Both the position numbers and the translations under genes were made by a program. From NCBI RefSeq assembly GCF_964340395.1, contig NC_135559.1:5938001-6002000 (forward strand): a stretch of DNA of 64,000 nt, in the 5' to 3' direction. Under the pieces are notes generated by a model that saw only the letters and a list, made by a program, of their open reading frames with translations, did not search any database and was not told the DNA's origin. Positions 47,210 through 63,341 of this stretch are shown one piece after another; the first letter of the stretch is position 1; each line of letters starts with the position of its first letter. This DNA is from Glandiceps talaboti (Eukaryota > Hemichordata > Enteropneusta > Spengelidae).

Positions 47210-50200
47210 ATAACAGAAACAACAAAACAAACCGTTCCAGCTTTGTGCAGATGACAGTTTGAACAAAATGGTCCTTAAGTTAGAAATGTGTGTGTTTCTT
47301 TTCAATTGTAGTACTTGTGGTACACAATCACCTAACTAGGAACTCACTACAACGTTATACTCCTTACGATCTACAGAACAAAGACGACTGGAGGAAAGGA
47401 AGTGACAAATAAATTGTGGTAAGAAATACATTCGTGCTGGAAACATTTGTTTCTTTACCTTTTTTTGGTTAACATGTTTATTCTGAAAGACTTGGCGGTG
47501 AAATAAAAGAATCTACTTACTATTCAGGTAAGACTGTTCATTAACTTTGCTGAAGATGGAAACTTGAAAATTGGAATGTCTTAACAACACCCAGCTGAAT
47601 TGGTGTTTTACAAACTCTGACTATTTGTCGCACTATTCACAGAGTACGATCCATGTGTGTAAACATTGCGTTGAACTGTAGACTTGGCTTGAATAGTTAT
47701 AGAAAACCACGAACACCACAGACTGATTCATGTGTTTGTATATTGGCGATGTCATCCACATTTCAATTGAAGCGATCGACTCGTGTAATAAAATTTGTAA
47801 GTAGTCTATGTAAGTCAATTGATTGACGGGAATTGAGTGATTATTAAATCAGAGTATTGCCATTAAATCAACAGACGACCACGTTTCAAAAACAATTAAT
47901 GACAATCGGTTTCGCACCGAAGCGACCATTTCCCAAGTGGAGGGGGGGGGGGGGGTATTCAATGTGTCAAAAACGCTAATACACGCTAGATGAATACACC
48001 AGAATGCAACACCATCTATTACAAATCAGAAACAACAACACATATGAACCGGTATCAATCTATTTTGATGAACCATTGGACATAATAAAAACTCCAGAAT
48101 TACAGGAATTGAAAAACTGTATACACCGTCCCAATAAAGCCTACTGCCAACTACTTGAGTCCACGTGGATAAAGAACTAGATACATTGATCAATGGTATA
48201 AACAAAACACAGTAACATAACAACCAGAATCCAACCATGCACCAGAATTCAACAACTGGCCGAATTTACTTTGATATTTATTCCATTCCAAGACAAGGGC
48301 AGGATTTTACATGACAATAGCCACTGTCTTTAAAGTGACAGAACTTGATTACTTTGACAGACTTGGATACCTACTGACGAAGAGAAGCTTCGATTCTTCG
48401 AAATATTTCAGTTAGAAATGTATGGTTCAAGATATATTTAATAGACATAGTCTAAGTGTAACGTTGTATTAACGACACTCATAGAGGACACGTGTCAACT
48501 GAAAAATGTCTGTCAATCACTTGTGACACGTTCGGTGACAATAGACGAAGATATGGTGCTTTGAAACACGTCTTTTCAGTTTTACTTGAGTGACAGAAAC
48601 TATCGTCGATATTCGTTTAGATTTACTTTTTAAGGACTGTGTACTTTTCTGTTGGAAACTCAGGGATGGGAATTTTCAATAAATAACATCTCAAGTGGTT
48701 TAACATCCCCAGGCAAACTGTAAATAGTGCACGCTGTCTATACCTCACATCTTGTCAAATAGTATCAAGCTTTTGTTATTTGGGTTTGCTGCTTATCGCA
48801 TTGGAGACTAAGTGAAAATGGCGTTTATTGTAATAATTGATAAAATCACGATTTTGCAATTCCTTGCATCTGTCATTACTTTAAGAATCGTTGAAAGTTT
48901 TCACGAAAAATAGTTGGTAGTTTGTGAAGTAAAGCGTAAACATCTTTGGAACATAATACACTTTTTAAAATAACTGCATCATGCACATCTCTTATAACTA
49001 ATCGGTGTTTTAATGAATATAAATTTGCAGAGGAAAAACTCTGTCTGGAATCACCACAAAGGGTCTCTACTGATAGTGTTGTTACTCGAACATTTCTCGA
49101 GTTTCAATTCATCAGGCTAAAAGTACATCCTCTAGGTACTTGCCAAACGTGAAATGCTATACATGTTTGTACAGATTCAAAAGAATTACTGCCCACAAAT
49201 GAAAATGTATACAGATTGTATTATGCTATAAGTCAATGATTTCAAGTACAAATGCACAAATGCGATCCTGTAATGAATGTAAATGTCACCTGATAAGCAG
49301 GAAAAATCAACCAAGTGAAAACGACCTAAATTAACGCTACGTATATTCACTGTAGTTTCGCCTTTCAATGATGTCCACTGTCAATAACAACAATGACACT
49401 TTCAAAGGAAAACTAATTATGGTTCCTCTTGGATGTTGGTGAAGATTTGCGATAGGAAAGAAACCCAAGATAATATGTTTATTCACCAGTAGTTCCTTCC
49501 TTCGTCGCTACTTCTGATTAGTGTGTACTCAGCGATATACAAAGAATTCTAAGAAACTTTCACTGGAGTTGAAATATCAGTAGTTTTTACCACCAGTAGA
49601 AGTCATGTTTCTAGCAGACAAAGGTGATTTCGTATAATCCAAAATATAACTTCGGAGTGTCAAAGATTGCAATAATCAACAGCAAATATGTACAGAGTAC
49701 AACCTAACAATCACGCCGTAGACACTAAGAATATATTCTAGTCCATTTAGTCGTCAATTCATCTTTGTAAATTGTAAAGTTGATAAGTACTACTCAGGCA
49801 ACTCTAGAGTATGTGGCTTGGCTCGTGCATACTTAAAAGAAAACAATTGAAGCTAGAAAACCTATTAACACATTAAGATATCGTCCTGATTTTTGTTATA
49901 GTTGGTGGACTGCATTCCCGCTATTCTCAAAGTGATTTTTTTGAATATTCATTTAGGACTAATGAAGACTTTCTCTTGTTTTTGAGTATTGAATTACAGC
50001 AATTTAGCTGGAAGCTATCATCGACGTTTACGTCTAGAAAATGTATAACGATTTTATTTTTTTAACAAACTTTAAACTACTCAAGGCCATATCTGTTTCG
50101 GTAATATTAGTGCATGTTTACGTTTAGTTGATAGCATGTGACAATAATCCCAGTAGTGTATCCTAGCGAGCTTTGATTTTGACATTCTCAAAAACTTACA

Positions 50201-50655
50201 TGATACCAAAATACTAAGCTAAATCTTTTTATTTTTAAACTCTAGCAAGAGTTTGCAAACCGACGAGATCTTCAAAATATGGTTCATTATTTTTTCCAGT
50301 GTCTGTTTTACCACGTGACGGCGAAAGGACCTTCCCTGGCAGATTTGATGAAGGAAACAGAAATTCCTACAATCAGATATCAAGACAAAGTTAGTCCAGT
50401 CCACTTTCCCCGTCTGATATTTGTTGCTGATTCAAAGCAAGCGTCCTGGTAACTTATACACTTCTAGCTGTGGGCAGCCAATCAGTAACCCGGAGGAAGA
50501 AGATAGCTGAGAGCCGTTATAGACATATTGTAACAGGCTACCCGTTTTTAGAAACACGGGACTCTAAAAACTGTTCATTTTAGGTAGTTGTTATATTTGC
50601 TAGATTGTTTAATTATTTCTCATTTGGTATTGCACAACTTGATCCCAAACACAAT

Positions 50656-51834
50656 ATGGCATCTAACAATACGACGTATTTGGACACAGTTTCAAGTTCA
50701 AGTTCGTCGTCATCTAGATTCCTTACAGCACACCAATCGTTGATTCTAAACGCCACTATTGGATCTTTAGGTGTGGTCGGTAACTTTTTGGTTTGTTTTG
50801 TTTTTTCGCGCCTAAAGAAACAATTGAGCACGTTCACAAAGGTGTTTATCTTCAACCAATCGGCTATTGACTTAGCCACGTCGGTTGCCTTCTTAATAAG
50901 GAAATGTAGTCCACGTATTGTGGTTCCTGCTGATTTTTCCGGGGATTTGTACTGCATGTTCTGGAAGTCAGGCTTTGTCAGTTGGTCGCTCTTAATGGCA
51001 TCCTCTCTAAACCTGACAACTCTCACATTAGAAAGATATCTGGCCGTAATTCATCCGGTAATGCATCGTAACCGTGTGACTCGGAAGAAGGTATCCATTG
51101 CGATACTATTCATTTGGGTCATACCATTCTTGCTAGAGTTATTCTGGGCCTTTGCCAACTTCAATAGTGGTCGCGGTGGCTGTTATATTCAATGGTACAG
51201 TGTAGTTGCTTCAAAATTGTCCGGAATGCTGTACTTCACTGAGGAGTGGCTCCTTCCTTTAGGAGTAATCATTTTTTCCTACTCAAAGATAAGCTGGCAT
51301 TTGGTAAAGAAAACCCGTGAGTCCAACAGAAATGATGTCGTACAGGTGTCAATGGTTGATAAAGAAGGTGGCCAACAGTCCAATCTGCCCATTACAGCTC
51401 AGAACACATTAGCTCCACCGATAAGAAATCTGAACAACCCCACTCCCTCTGAAAACCAACCTGCTGCCTCTGTAAGCCAACAGAATGGTAGCAAGAAGGC
51501 AGAGACCGCACTAGAGCGTTCTCGAAAAAACGTCACCAAAACTCTCTTCATTGTGTCAGTTGCTTACGTTATTTGTTGGACCCCTCAAGCATTGTGGTTT
51601 TTCTTGTACAACGTGACAGAGACGGTTCCTCTCTATTCCCGTTTCCACGATGTTGCAGTTTTGATGGCTTACACCAACATTTGCATCAACCCGTTCATTT
51701 ATGCGTTTCAGTACCCACCTTTTCGGGCTGGTTTAAAGAAGCTGTTTAGCTGCCGTAATGGTAAAGTGTCTGACATCTTAGATCAATCCAATTCAGGGCT
51801 AACACAACAAACAAATACTTCTGTAGTTCCATAG
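50656..51834 (+). CDS. Class A (rhodopsin-like) GPCR, single coding exon
   Basis: Complete 392-aa receptor without introns in the coding region. ATG 50656 (ATATGGCA) is the first in-frame start; upstream codons lack ATG. Features in order: N-terminus with NNTT and an eight-serine run; TM1 with GN (42-43); TM2 with D72; Cys100 pairing with Cys176 of ECL2; TM3 end LERYLAVIHP (ERY 126-128 for DRY); TM5 with P201. ICL3 is about 75 aa, Gln/Asn/Pro-rich. TM6 has CWTP (307-310), TM7 has NPFIY (345-349), and Cys366 after helix 8 is a likely palmitoylation site. The pattern fits peptide-type class A receptors; the ligand is unknown. A polyadenylation signal AATAAA lies at 53033-53038, giving a 3' UTR of about 1.2 kb. 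Confidence 0.93.
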   Translation: MASNNTTYLDTVSSSSSSSSRFLTAHQSLILNATIGSLGVVGNFLVCFVFSRLKKQLSTFTKVFIFNQSAIDLATSVAFLIRKCSPRIVVPADFSGDLYCMFWKSGFVSWSLLMASSLNLTTLTLERYLAVIHPVMHRNRVTRKKVSIAILFIWVIPFLLELFWAFANFNSGRGGCYIQWYSVVASKLSGMLYFTEEWLLPLGVIIFSYSKISWHLVKKTRESNRNDVVQVSMVDKEGGQQSNLPITAQNTLAPPIRNLNNPTPSENQPAASVSQQNGSKKAETALERSRKNVTKTLFIVSVAYVICWTPQALWFFLYNVTETVPLYSRFHDVAVLMAYTNICINPFIYAFQYPPFRAGLKKLFSCRNGKVSDILDQSNSGLTQQTNTSVVP

Positions 51835-53065
51835 AATGAAGACGTCACAATCAGTTCATGGAGATCTTTAGATTTATTTTACCGACAGTGTTACCTTGGT
51901 ATAGACTTTCATGCCAATTTAGATAATGAAGCCTAATCTTCAACTGCCCTTATGAAGGGAAGTACAATAAGGCTTGATTTCAATCAGTAGTGTATACTTT
52001 TCTTCGTCTTCTTTTTTGCTGTATCACGAAGGAATCATGTGCTGTATTTAGTAGACGATTATAGAAGCAACAGAATGGCTTCTTCGGTGATATGATCTCA
52101 TTAAAGATGAGAAATGATTATTGTATTGTTTGCTTTGTGGTGCAAACCACCTTACATTACAGCATATCATGTTCACTGAAAGACGTAACTCCATAATTCT
52201 ATGGATATCCATGTTTCCATGATTGATAATAAGCCTTTGACTAGAACTTAAACTAACCTTGCATAGTAATTAGCTAAGTGTCGTTCAAGGTCCTGGTGCA
52301 AAGCATTTCTGTAATTAGTATTGATTTGTAGGTCTATATAGCATTTTAGAAAATCTAAGAAATTAAATTAATTTAATTAAAGAAAAATATTATTATTGAA
52401 CACTTATTTCACAATAGTTTATTTTGATATTGATTCGTAACTTGCAGTGAATGTGGACATGTACATGAATAACTTTAGGGGGGGGGGCGGATATTTAGAT
52501 ATTTACATTTCACAATGATATAGAGTATGAGTATTTTCCTTTTATCTAAATGTAGTTAGTGTTAAAATCATGTCTACTTGAAGCTGTTGCATAACAATTT
52601 TGTGAAGACTAGAATTTAATGTATAGCATAACAACATTTCAATATGAATGTATATATTTTGAGAGGTGATAACATCTTAAATATCCTGAAGAGTGGAACG
52701 ACTAAATATGGCCTGAAATCATTGAGTTACCAGGCACCAGTAATTGGAACAATCTAAGTGTGAAAATGGATATTTCTCACTTATTCAGATGTTGTTTTTA
52801 GGTATTAATATGGTTTTCTTCCTCTGAATTTGTACAGCTTTTAATTGTTTTTATTGTTGTAATTGCCTTATTGCTGTTTGTACCTATGTAATGGGTGCTT
52901 AGTATAGAGATTGTACTGATTGACTTTTTATGGGATTTGTGATTTGGTATATGTGTCATTGATAGTTGTTCTAACTTTAATTTTAATACATTTGATATAT
53001 TATTATTGTAGTGCTACTTCTTACCGAGTATAAATAAAGTGATAAAAGAATGTAGAATACACTCA

Positions 53066-53130
<65 letters not shown>

Positions 53131-55027
53131 ACATAAGCACTTACACGCATACACACACATACATACACACATACATACATACATACATACATACATACAT
53201 ACACACACACACATACATACATACATACATACATACATACATACATACATACATACCGTTTTTCAGTGATTTGGAATTGATATTATCGAGAAAAGTACAT
53301 GTATACGTTTCGAAAGTACGTGTTTATTATATATTATCTTTAGTCCATGTAATTAGTTGGAAATATAATATTGAATGGGAAAATTGGAAGCACTATGTCA
53401 TATCCAAATGGTAAGAGGAAACTAACTAGCTAGAAAATTGATCCTAATAAGGGGACTCGATGATAGCTTCAAGGCAGAAAGTAATTGTTCATCTTGGAGA
53501 TTCATTTTAACTAAATATGTTCTGAGTGAATTAAAATTCCCCTGACATCCTTGCTTACATCAGATGAATTGATCTCCTGGCAACCTCCGTACATCTATTC
53601 ATATTTGGAAGTTCAGCGTTGCTAAAAAGTCTGTAACGAACCTATGTAAGACATCTTCTACTCTGCATCACTTCGAACACCTGCTGGGCAGGATGTCTGG
53701 TGCTGTGATACCACATGTACACTGCATGTAGGCATTTAATTAAAACGTAATAATAGTGGTGTACAATAAGTTCCCAGCATGGATTCCTAGTAACCATGTC
53801 GTAAATAGATTTGCAACAATGAACAGTAACCTTTATATGATATTCATTTCCACACTTGTCGTCACTTGTCTTATGTACAGTCATATACTTCATGGTCAGT
53901 CCAAGTGTAATAATTCTTAATAAACGAATGAAGCTGTTAGCGTAAATCATACACACTGCACACCCCATTACACCAACGTAAAGCGTTTTCTGAATGTACC
54001 ACAATCGTTCATATCATCCATATCAAGTGTAAAAATATACTGTTTCATTTGCTAATTGACCACATTACCAAGACTACATGTTAGGCTTGTAAATGAACCA
54101 ATTGAAACAGTATACTGTTACACCTGATACGAAAGCTATAACTGAGTGTAGCAGATACAGAAAGTGTTTTACTTCAGTGATACCCGTTGTATTATTGTAC
54201 CAAAGTATTGCACATTAAAGTTATATACGTAACAGGTACCCTATCTCTGTAGTTTTATTCGATAACAAACTGAAAACTGTAACATTGATATCGTCTGATA
54301 TGTATGATCATAACCTTTCAATAAAGAAGTGTCGTGTAAACTGTGATGTTTTTGCTGTAGTCTTATGTGGTGAACAGAGAAGTACTGTCTACCTGTGCTG
54401 TTGATGACCAATTTTGTACCTTCTGTAAGTCATTTAGGAATAGGCCAGCGTTAAGTTGGCATTGAAACCATGTCTAAGTGCCACTATGCTATCACACACA
54501 GGCGTACATTTTGGTATCATAGTCATCCTGGTCAAGATGTGTGTATAATTTATGTAGATGGCAGTCTTGTGTCGTAGGTTCGGTAGACTTTACAGATAAA
54601 CTTTCATCACTGCTTACTAACCCTCGGATAACAATAGAACGGTGAAATATATATTTGTTATGGTATATTTACAATGATATCAGTAAAACAAAACGTCAAC
54701 TAGCGCAATGGAAATCAAACTAATAATGCTATACATTTTATCGTTGTAATCCTTTCAAGGTAGTTGATCACCTAAAGGTGGCTAGCTCAAATAATATTTT
54801 TGCTGTGCCAAATTTGAAAGGGTGCGAATATAAGCGCTGTCATGTCTTAGAGTACCACGTCTTTATATCTGATTATCGCCTTAAGAATGCAGTTTATCTC
54901 ATATATTTTTATGTGTAAAATGAAGTAGTACATGGCGACTATATATCTCATCTTTGTAGTAAATTATTTTGAAGACCTTTTAACTCTAGACTGAGTTCTT
55001 GCAATCGAAATTCACATCAAACAAACA
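51835..55027. other. GPCR 3' UTR and intergenic DNA
   Basis: Holds the probable GPCR 3' UTR to 53038, a CA/CATA microsatellite at 53063-53256, and AT-rich sequence to the 3' end of the first esterase gene. A 120-codon open frame on the - strand (54004-53642) has no recognisable family and no clear start. Confidence 0.6.
53063..53256. repeat. (CA)n/(CATA)n microsatellite
   Basis: CA dinucleotides to about 53125, then mixed CA and CATA blocks to 53256, beginning 25 bp after the GPCR polyadenylation signal. Confidence 0.95.
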
Positions 55028-55394
55028 TTAAAGCCGTCCGGTAGGCATTTGCTTCTTTGTTTCTTGGCGAACCCGTTCTTTGATGAATTCCGTAGTCCTT
55101 CTGTGTGCGTGTGCACATGTCTCTTTGAAAAGAGCTGGAAATAAGGAGAACAGATCTAGAAGCATAAGTTAATACATACATACATACATACATACATACA
55201 TACATACATACATACATACATACACACACACATACATACATACATACATACATACATACATACATACACACATACATACATACATACATACATACATACA
55301 CACACATGCACACATACATACATACATACATACATACATACATACATACATACATACATACATACATACATACATACATACATACACACACATG

Positions 55395-55460
<66 letters not shown>

Positions 55461-58058
55461 AAGAGGAGGCTATAATCCTTCCCTAAGTCAGCTAATACGA
55501 ACTACAAGATACACATATTCCCCCATTAAACACAAATCTCAGAGCTCAACAATTAAATCCAGACACATGAGTGTCCTTGATATTACATCACTGTAGTCAC
55601 TGGTACATGCGTAACAATACAATCTTTACTAAACCAACTCCCATTTATGAACTAATGCTTGCATTGACAGATACAACAAATGTAACATATGAACGTAGAT
55701 CCTTAGGTCTTATAAATCTTGTCAAATGTATACTACAAAAAAGTGAAGTTACAAGTAAAGATACCCCCTTCATTTAACATACATCATTAACTGACTTACT
55801 TGGAAGTGCATAGAATCCATGAATCATACCATTCAGAAGAAGAGTCTCAACATGACAACCAGCTCGTTTAAGTTTCTCTGCATATGCTGAAAATAAGAAC
55901 CAATAAAAGTTGTGCAAACTTGGTCGAGAAAAAAACGAGAAAGACAGAAAGAATAACTCGAGTATTTATTAAAACACCTTCAAATTGACGAACAATTCAA
56001 CAACTAGTCCTATCATTCCTATTTTCGCTACCATCAAACGGTGTGCAAGACTTAAGTTTGTATTAACATTGTATTGACAGTCATAAAGTTACATTTAAAC
56101 TACTTTGGTGAGTTTCGGTTATCGTGTATGGATATGTATGATATTATAATACATGACCTGACGGGGAAAGAGTGTTGGCGCAGGTGATGAAAACGTGTGT
56201 AAATGGGCAAAATATACAGAAGACCGACTACTTTCTATGGAAGCGTAGTTAATTAAGACCTTCACAGCCTTAAGTCTGATCATTACCTACATTACCTAAG
56301 CATTCATCACACAGGATATCAGAGTCGGCGATTATCATCAAACATGGTGGCTGCTTCTTGAAACTTTCCATGTCCCTTTTCAACACAGAAATATTCAGTA
56401 TATCCTCAGGACGCGTAAATGTAAACTTCTTAATCCTGGAAAAATTGAATAGGAAATGTATTAGAGAAGACTGTAGCAACCACTCCAAAAATTTCATTGA
56501 ACCCCAAGTGTGTTATGGACTCACTCAATATACATATGCAATATTGCTATTGAAACTGCAGCTAGGATACTTGGCTAGTTACTTGGCAAGTAAGGTTTTG
56601 TTGCTAACGGGCAATATGTACTTTTACACGAAAATATTAAAAGTCGACCTTTACAAAAGTGCTAGATACTGTCCTAATTTTGGTGATTTAATTGACTATA
56701 TCTAAATCATATACAGGCCTCGTCAAATGGCATTTCATTAACGTTCACCAAGCGTCTTACAGCCTTAGTATGGTGGTGTGTGCCTTCTGATTGAGAGCAT
56801 ATCAGCCCTCCTCATGTCTGGCGGATATCGTTATCGTGCCCTTAGGCACAAACTCCCATTCTGTGGAAGTAGCATGTTTTTCAAAAATGTAGTTTGGGAT
56901 ATGTACTAATTGATACTTTCAGCAAACAGAATTTTAGCTATGAGAAAAATAGTCTGACTGATTCATGAAATGATTTCATCACAATGATAGTAGGAAATTC
57001 ATCTTCTTTATCTTTCAAAAATTGATGAACTTTTTGTTTACAAAAGTCCATAAAGTTATAGACTTTGCCCCCCCCCCTCTAAATAGATGAGTTATATTAA
57101 CTTCCTTTAAATTTACCACTCCATAGTTCCGTTGTTCAGCGCAAACCCTTCTCCGAACGCAGTATGGCTGGGATACTCGGTTAACATGTCCAGTACTGGG
57201 TAAATAAGTATCTAATTATCGAGAAAAAATAATAAAAAATAACAATCAAGAACACACTTTCATTATCAAATTATTTGGTATCACATACCGTTGAACAGAG
57301 TAGATGCTTTACCTGAAAATCAAGGTCCAATACCTCGTGACAAATATTGGCTGCTATAGTACCTCCAGCACTGCCACCACTAACACCCACAATACTGTGC
57401 TTTCCGCCTCCTACCAAGTTCTTATTTCCCAGAATCCATCTGGTTACAGCTACGCCATCTTGAATAGAAGCTGGGTATTTGAATTCAGGTGCCAACCGAT
57501 ATTCGACATTCACCACTACGCAGTTTGCATCTCTGATGACAAAAAACGAAATGTAAGACTGCATTCACAAACATCTGGGGGAGGGGCTTCAAGAGAATTA
57601 AGGGGAGGGGGTACTTACAAAATTTCTTCCAGATAGTGGACAAAAGCATAATGCAATCTTTAACAGTAACAGTTCTACCATCAGTTCACAAAGACCTGAC
57701 CATGCATTCGACATCAGTTTGCTCTGAAAATCTTCTACTATAGTTGAATTAGACGAATCAGTAGGTTTATATACAATCCTAAATGTCTGATGCCAAACTT
57801 CTTCAATTTCTGAAATAATTTACAGTTAAACTTACTTTGCTATTATCCTGCATGTTGAATCAACTGACTGACGAGAACCAATCATAAAACCTCCACCATG
57901 GAAGTAAATCAAGATCGCTGGATTATCAGAGCAGCTGGATGGACGATATACAGTCACTGGTATACCATCTGTTGATAAATCGATCTAGTTAAGTTAACGT
58001 AGTGGTGATATGACCAAAAGTTGGATGTTTAATGATAATAAAAGAATGACATCATCAT

Positions 58059-58091
<33 letters not shown>

Positions 58092-58110
58092 CATCAACAT
58101 CATCATCAAG

Positions 58111-58147
<37 letters not shown>

Positions 58148-58826
58148 GTTGACAAAGAAAGCAAAACAATACATAAAATGCTGGGTGATGTATAATGTAA
58201 TTTTTTAAAGAAGTGTTCATGAATTGCACTTTTTATTTTTGGTTGTCGATGTTCAGTCTCCGATTGTTTCAGTACAGGTCTACTAGGTCTGAAAATATGA
58301 AAGCTTGAAACAAAATTGACAAATTTAAAGAAAATCACAAAATTTGTAAGTATAATTTTAAAATTTCATAAAACAACTTGTCGTTTCCATTCCCCGAATT
58401 TTTGACCGACGGGTCCAACCTTCACAAACCAAAGGTCATTCTATCTAATGGCGGTCCTGATTAGCTGTGTGGTAAACCTTTATGTTGTTACAATATTGTG
58501 TTACATAAACCCCATTCTTATATATACCTTGTGTTATATAAACACGATATATACATGAAAACAAAGTGTGCCATTTGTTTTATGTACGATGGTTACCTTG
58601 ATATTTGCACAATACCTTGATAATGTTGAACCGGTACGGTCAACTCTCGTATGGAACCGTCGAGGGTGACTTTTGTACCGTCAATCGCCACCAGAGCTAA
58701 ATTTGCTCTGCGTACGTCTGATATCTGTAATTTAAGTAAAGGCGCCTTAGCTTTGTCGGTAAGTGCTAACAATGCTTTCGCCTCTTTGTGTAGATGTTTC
58801 CTCTTCTCAGCAAGACTTGACATCAT
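55028..58826 (-). CDS. HSL/AADAC-family alpha/beta-hydrolase esterase, copy A (complete)
   Basis: Seven - strand exons join in phase: 58826-58616, 57968-57836, 57532-57313, 57211-57117, 56435-56296, 55886-55800 and 55134-55028. They encode 330 aa. The oxyanion motif HGGGF is at 94-98, followed by NVEYRLAPEFKYPAS. The nucleophile elbow GVSGGSAGG carries Ser169. The acid is Asp259 in ADSDILCDE and the base is His289 in MIHGFYALP. This is the layout of hormone-sensitive-lipase (family IV) carboxylesterases such as arylacetamide deacetylase. There is no N-terminal anchor or signal peptide, so a soluble enzyme is likely. Oddities against copy B: GGSAGG instead of GDSAGG, and DILCDEC where copy B has the more usual DILRDEG. 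Substrate is unknown. Copies A and B are a recent tandem duplication. Confidence 0.92.
55170..55460. repeat. (CATA)n then (CAGA)n microsatellite
   Basis: About 220 bp of CATA with CA interruptions, then about 65 bp of CAGA. It starts 36 bp upstream (in transcript sense) of the acceptor of the last exon of esterase A, inside its last intron. Confidence 0.97.
58046..58148. repeat. (CAT)n/(CAA)n trinucleotide repeat
   Basis: About 50 bp of CAT-type triplets with GAT interruptions, followed by about 40 bp of CAA, in intron 1 of esterase A. Confidence 0.95.
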
Positions 58827-60552
58827 TTCTGTACGTGGCTGTTATTGTACGGTACTGCTGTATAACTTGTTGAACTGTTGTGTTAGTCAGGTGACCGATG
58901 GGAATCGAACAGGTCAACAATCTTCTTATTGACCTCTGATAAATCCAGTCCTTGTTTCCGCTTATGTAATATGATCACGTGGTTACCTTTCAGACTACTA
59001 TCTTTAGTACATATAGACTAAGATACACACTTTTACTCATCTATAATATAGACTTGTACACACATACACTCTTTAACCCGTCTATAATATAGACTAATAC
59101 ACACATACACACTTTAACCCGTCTATAATATACTTATATACACATACACACTTTAACCCGTCTATATTATATAGACTAATACACCCACATACACACTTTA
59201 ACCCGTCTATATTATATAGACTAATACAACACATACACACTTTAATCCGTCTATAATATAGACTAATATACACACATACACACTTTAATCCGTCTATAAT
59301 TATATAGACTTATACACATACACACTTTAACCCGTCTATATTATATTATATTATATTATATAGATTAATACACCCACATACACACTTTAATCCGTCTATA
59401 ATTATATAGACTAACACACACACACATACACGCTTTAACATGTCTATAATACAAACTAACACACATATACACACTTTAACCCGTCTATAACATAGACTAA
59501 CATACACACTTTAACCCGTCTATAACATAGACTAACATACACACTTTAACCCGTCTATAATATAGACTAATATACACACATACACACTTTAACCCGTCTA
59601 TAACATAGACTAACATACACACTTTAACCCGTCTATAACATAGACTAACATACACACTTTAACCCGTCTATAACATAGACTAACATGCACACTTTAACCC
59701 GTCTATAACATAGACTAATATACACACATACACACTTTAACCCGTCTGATACCACTTAGCATTCAGTTCAGTTTTGCTAAAACACAAAGCTGAATGCATT
59801 TCAAAGGGAAGTGTTACAATTTGTTAGCATTATTGGAGTAGCATATAATGCCAGTTGTTTTTTTATTTAAAATTCATGCAAACAGCATTACTACGTATCA
59901 AATTCCAATTTACCGAAGCATACAGACCTATTGTTAGCTTGAACTGTTATTGTGTAAATTGTATGATTGTGTGATTGTTGTGATTTCTTTCCTCTCCAAA
60001 AAGACGTCATTAACGTTACTGTAGTATGCACCCAGAAATGATAATCTTGAAACACATTTTGTTGTTACTTTGTTTAAAGAAAACCAAAATCTCAGTTAAT
60101 ATTTTGGCAAAAGATAGTCAGAGGTCACCGTACATACTTTTGAACTAAAGGTCAAAGTGGTATCAAATATTTAGAATCCAATATGGCCACCGAATACATG
60201 TACTTATTATTTTAATGGAAAAATAAGAGATTGTCGATTTGTTTGGAAACAATACGGTGAACCCCAAATTTGGTTTGATATTTCAAAACGGTCAAGAGAA
60301 AAATTTCATATGACAAAGTTAATGAAGATTTCAAGAAGTTTGAATTTCAGGGAAATTTCCGGAAGGTACATGCTACCTAAAATAGTAATAGTTTATGTCA
60401 CAAATATATTTCCTGTGTGGTTAGTTGTTATAATATTTCAGTTCAGAGTAGAGCTACACGTGTTGGACTTGACCAGGAAACCATTGAACTAACCATTTAA
60501 AGCTCTGGATTATACACGCGTTTTATTAAATGAATTGTATATGAACAAATTT
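58827..60552. other. Intergenic spacer between the two esterases
   Basis: Upstream flank of copy A (promoter expected just right of 58826) and 3' flank of copy B. The centre is a long minisatellite (59025-59750). The remaining 800 bp is AT-rich with no gene seen. Confidence 0.6.
59025..59750. repeat. About 35-40-bp minisatellite with palindromic core
   Basis: Roughly 18 copies of ACACTTTAACCCGTCTATAA followed by TATAGACTAATACACACATAC variants. Each unit has a self-complementary GTCTATAATATAGAC core, so the array can form serial short hairpins. Units vary by loss of ACACATAC blocks. Confidence 0.92.

Positions 60553-63341
<2,789 letters not shown>

Noticed and set aside
50605-50655. N-terminal extension of the GPCR
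   Set aside because: The 51 bases upstream are open but contain no ATG; the receptor starts at 50656.
53642-54004. 120-codon - strand frame with a hydrophobic start
   Set aside because: No clear start codon, no recognised motif, and length within chance expectation for this much sequence.
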